Both the position numbers and the translations under genes were made by a program. Of a stretch of DNA of 6,566 nucleotides, positions 4,685 to 6,566 are shown one piece after another (position 1 is the stretch's first letter; each line of letters starts with the position of its first letter). The stretch spans positions 1-6,566 of the forward strand of contig DMQP01000105.1 in the NCBI GenBank assembly GCA_003455655.1. Direction: 5' to 3'. The notes beneath the pieces are model-generated. The model searched no databases. It was not told the DNA's origin and saw only the letters and a program-made list of their open reading frames with translations. The DNA is from Treponema sp. (GTDB taxonomy: Bacteria; Spirochaetota; Spirochaetia; Treponematales; Treponemataceae).

Positions 4685-6566
4685 ATGTCTTTTAAGAAAA
4701 CATTAAATTCTTTGGTTTGGACAAAAGGCAACGAAACATTACGCATTGAAGCATGGGGAAAAGATGCTTTTCGTGTTAGGTCTACACTTAATGCGGACTT
4801 TACAAAAAATGATTGGGGTTTAACAGAACCGCTTGTTAAATACAAAGGTGCAGCTTCTGTTAAAGTGAATATCGACGAAAAGACTAACAGTGCAAGCATA
4901 ACAAATGGAAAACTTACCGTAAGTGTTAACGGTTCTGGTGTACTTACTTTTACAAAAGACAAAAAAATAATCCTCCAGGAGTATCACAGAAGTTATGATC
5001 CAAGTACAAGCCGCGAAAGTGTTTGTCTAAAAGTTACGCCTCGGCAGTTCACTCCTATAATTGGCGGTGCATATAAATTAACTGTCCGCTTTAACGCAAA
5101 TGACAATGAAAAACTTTTTGGTATGGGTCAGTATCAAACGCCTTATCTTGATATGAAAGGATGTACTCTTGAGCTGGCACAGCGTAACAGTCAAATAAGT
5201 ATTCCTTTTGCCGTCAGCAGTTTGGGTTATGGATTCTTATGGAACAGTCCTTCTGTTGGTAGAGCAACCTTTGGTAAAAACATTACTGAATGGGTAAGCG
5301 AGTGTACCGAAGAAATGGACTATTGGGTTACGGTTGGCGACACTCCTGCCAAAATTGTTGAAAACTTTACAGCAGCTGTTGGACGTGCTCCTGTTCTTTC
5401 TGCAGATTATTTGGGCTTTTGGCAGTGCAAGTTGCGCTATCGTACTCAAGAAGAAGTACTTACTGTTGCTCGCAAATACAAAGAGTTGGGCATCCATCTT
5501 GATGTAATTGTTATAGACTTTTTCCACTGGATTCGACAGGGTGACTGGGGCTTTGACAGTGACTACTGGCCTGACCCTAAAGCAATGTGTGACGAACTAC
5601 ATGCAATGGGAACAAAAGTTATGGTTAGTGTTTGGCCCAGTGTTGACCGCAAAAGCCGTAACTTTAATGAAATGTCAGAAAAAGGTTTGTTAGTTCGTAC
5701 AGAACGAGGTCCTGTTCAAACATACACATGGATGGGTGACTGTATTACTTTCGATGCAACAAATCCAAAAGCACGCGACTTTATTTGGAATGTGTGTAAG
5801 AAAAGTTATGTTAAATACGGCGTAGATATGTTCTGGCTTGACAATGCTGAACCTGATTATGATGTGTATGATTATGACCATTACCGTTACTATGCAGGAC
5901 CTGCACTTGCAGTAAGTAACATGTATCCAAAGTGTTATGCTCAGGCTTTTTACGATGGAATGAAAAAGATGGGCAAAAAAGACATTGTTAATTTGGAACG
6001 ATGTGCATGGGTTGGAAACCAAAAGTATGGCACTATTTTGTGGAACGGAGATGTGCAAAGTACATTCGAATGTCTGCAAGATTCTGTTGTTCAGGGAATA
6101 AATATGGGTCTTTCTGGTATTCCATGGTGGACAACCGATATAGGTGGATTTATGTACGGTAACCCCAAAGACAAAAAGTTTGTGGAGTTGCTTGAACGCT
6201 GGTTTGAGTTTGCAGTCTTTACTCCCATCATGCGCCTGCACGGAGACCGCGATCCTCACGACATAGAGCCACTTGAAAAAGTAAAGCAGTGGGGCGGCGG
6301 CTACCTGTACACCGGTCAGCCCAACGAAATCTGGAGCTACGGAGAAGAAGCCCAGCACATCATGGAAAAGAACATAAAACTAAGGGAAAGCCTTAAGCCA
6401 TACATTTCCAAACTGATGAAGGAAGCCCACGAAAAAGGTTCACCTGTCATGCGAGCAATGTTCTATGAATTCCCCAAGGACAAGGAATGTTGGACCTTGC
6501 GAGACCAGTACATGTTCGGAAGCGAATACCTTGTAGCGCCAATTTTGCATGCAGGCCAAACAGAAC
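4685..6566 (+). CDS. Glycoside hydrolase family 31 (alpha-xylosidase/alpha-glucosidase type), first 627 residues, C-terminus beyond the window
   Basis: Retaining alpha-glycosidase. The frame is open from 4685 to the right edge. The N-terminal beta-sandwich spans about 1-235 and includes LFGMGQYQTPYLDMKG (from about 144). The (beta/alpha)8 barrel begins near DYLGFWQCKLRYRTQEEV (from 241). It continues with LDVIVIDFFHW and WGFDSDYWPDP, then the nucleophile motif MFWLDNAEP (D386) and LWNGDVQSTFE (likely acid/base D456, 70 residues later, as usual in GH31). Next come PWWTTDIGGF (480-489) and FTPIMRLHGDRD (512-523), all family hallmarks. There is no signal peptide, so it probably acts in the cytoplasm on imported oligosaccharides. 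Alpha-xylosidase and alpha-glucosidase cannot be separated by eye. About 50-150 residues should be missing. Codon choice changes to C-ending codons and higher G+C from about 6190 to the end (see findings). No sugar transporter or regulator lies beside it in the window. Confidence 0.95.
   Translation, partial: MSFKKTLNSLVWTKGNETLRIEAWGKDAFRVRSTLNADFTKNDWGLTEPLVKYKGAASVKVNIDEKTNSASITNGKLTVSVNGSGVLTFTKDKKIILQEYHRSYDPSTSRESVCLKVTPRQFTPIIGGAYKLTVRFNANDNEKLFGMGQYQTPYLDMKGCTLELAQRNSQISIPFAVSSLGYGFLWNSPSVGRATFGKNITEWVSECTEEMDYWVTVGDTPAKIVENFTAAVGRAPVLSADYLGFWQCKLRYRTQEEVLTVARKYKELGIHLDVIVIDFFHWIRQGDWGFDSDYWPDPKAMCDELHAMGTKVMVSVWPSVDRKSRNFNEMSEKGLLVRTERGPVQTYTWMGDCITFDATNPKARDFIWNVCKKSYVKYGVDMFWLDNAEPDYDVYDYDHYRYYAGPALAVSNMYPKCYAQAFYDGMKKMGKKDIVNLERCAWVGNQKYGTILWNGDVQSTFECLQDSVVQGINMGLSGIPWWTTDIGGFMYGNPKDKKFVELLERWFEFAVFTPIMRLHGDRDPHDIEPLEKVKQWGGGYLYTGQPNEIWSYGEEAQHIMEKNIKLRESLKPYISKLMKEAHEKGSPVMRAMFYEFPKDKECWTLRDQYMFGSEYLVAPILHAGQTE

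Noticed and set aside
5690..6358. A 222-codon open frame on the minus strand
   Set aside because: It lies fully antisense to the GH31 catalytic domain, whose motifs are intact. The translation is Cys/His/Ile-rich with no recognisable domain, and it looks like a codon-bias shadow.
1..6566. CRISPR array, tRNA/rRNA gene, insertion sequence, riboswitch or phage gene
   Set aside because: Reading both strands showed no spaced repeats, cloverleaf-like sequences, transposase motifs, terminal inverted repeats or long structured leaders. All spacers are shorter than 140 bp.

Overview
The window is ordinary bacterial chromosome: five protein-coding genes, two of them cut by the window edges, with very short spacers. 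Base composition is about 35-45% G+C over most of its length by hand count. The product set is a pyruvate phosphate dikinase, a cytoplasmic-looking CE4 deacetylase, a MATE exporter, a membrane-anchored S41 peptidase and a GH31 alpha-glycosidase. Together with the protein sequence style this suggests a host-associated, carbohydrate-fermenting anaerobe. A Treponema-like spirochaete is my best guess and a clostridial bacterium the alternative. This is inference from recognised protein style; no taxonomic marker lies in the window.

Layout. Positions 1-915 (minus) hold the N-terminal third of pyruvate phosphate dikinase (ppdK), which has a near-consensus sigma70 promoter and a strong Shine-Dalgarno (SD). 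A 109-bp divergent spacer separates it from a polysaccharide deacetylase at 1025-1660 (plus). That gene meets tail to tail, with zero spacer, a MATE-family exporter at 1661-3013 (minus). A 53-bp divergent spacer then leads to an N-terminally anchored S41 peptidase at 3067-4545 (plus). After a 139-bp AT-rich spacer with phased A/T tracts, an extended -10 box and a perfect SD, a GH31 glycosidase begins at 4685 (plus) and runs off the right edge.

How they may work together. PpdK and the GH31 enzyme fit a sugar-fermenting metabolism: oligosaccharide trimming in the cytoplasm, and PPi-linked pyruvate/PEP interconversion. The deacetylase, exporter and peptidase look like single-gene units, and no operon spans them.

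No mobile element, CRISPR array, tRNA, rRNA or phage gene is visible, and I do not see a clear new multi-gene system. The points most worth checking are: (a) three genes whose starts are fixed by in-frame stops just upstream, lack a usable SD, and have promoter-like hexamers placed so that transcription would begin at the A of the start codon; (b) a four-codon mini-ORF overlapping the deacetylase start; (c) an abrupt composition shift inside the GH31 gene near 6190-6220; (d) an S41 peptidase lacking the CtpA-type lysine but carrying a tricorn-like histidine motif.
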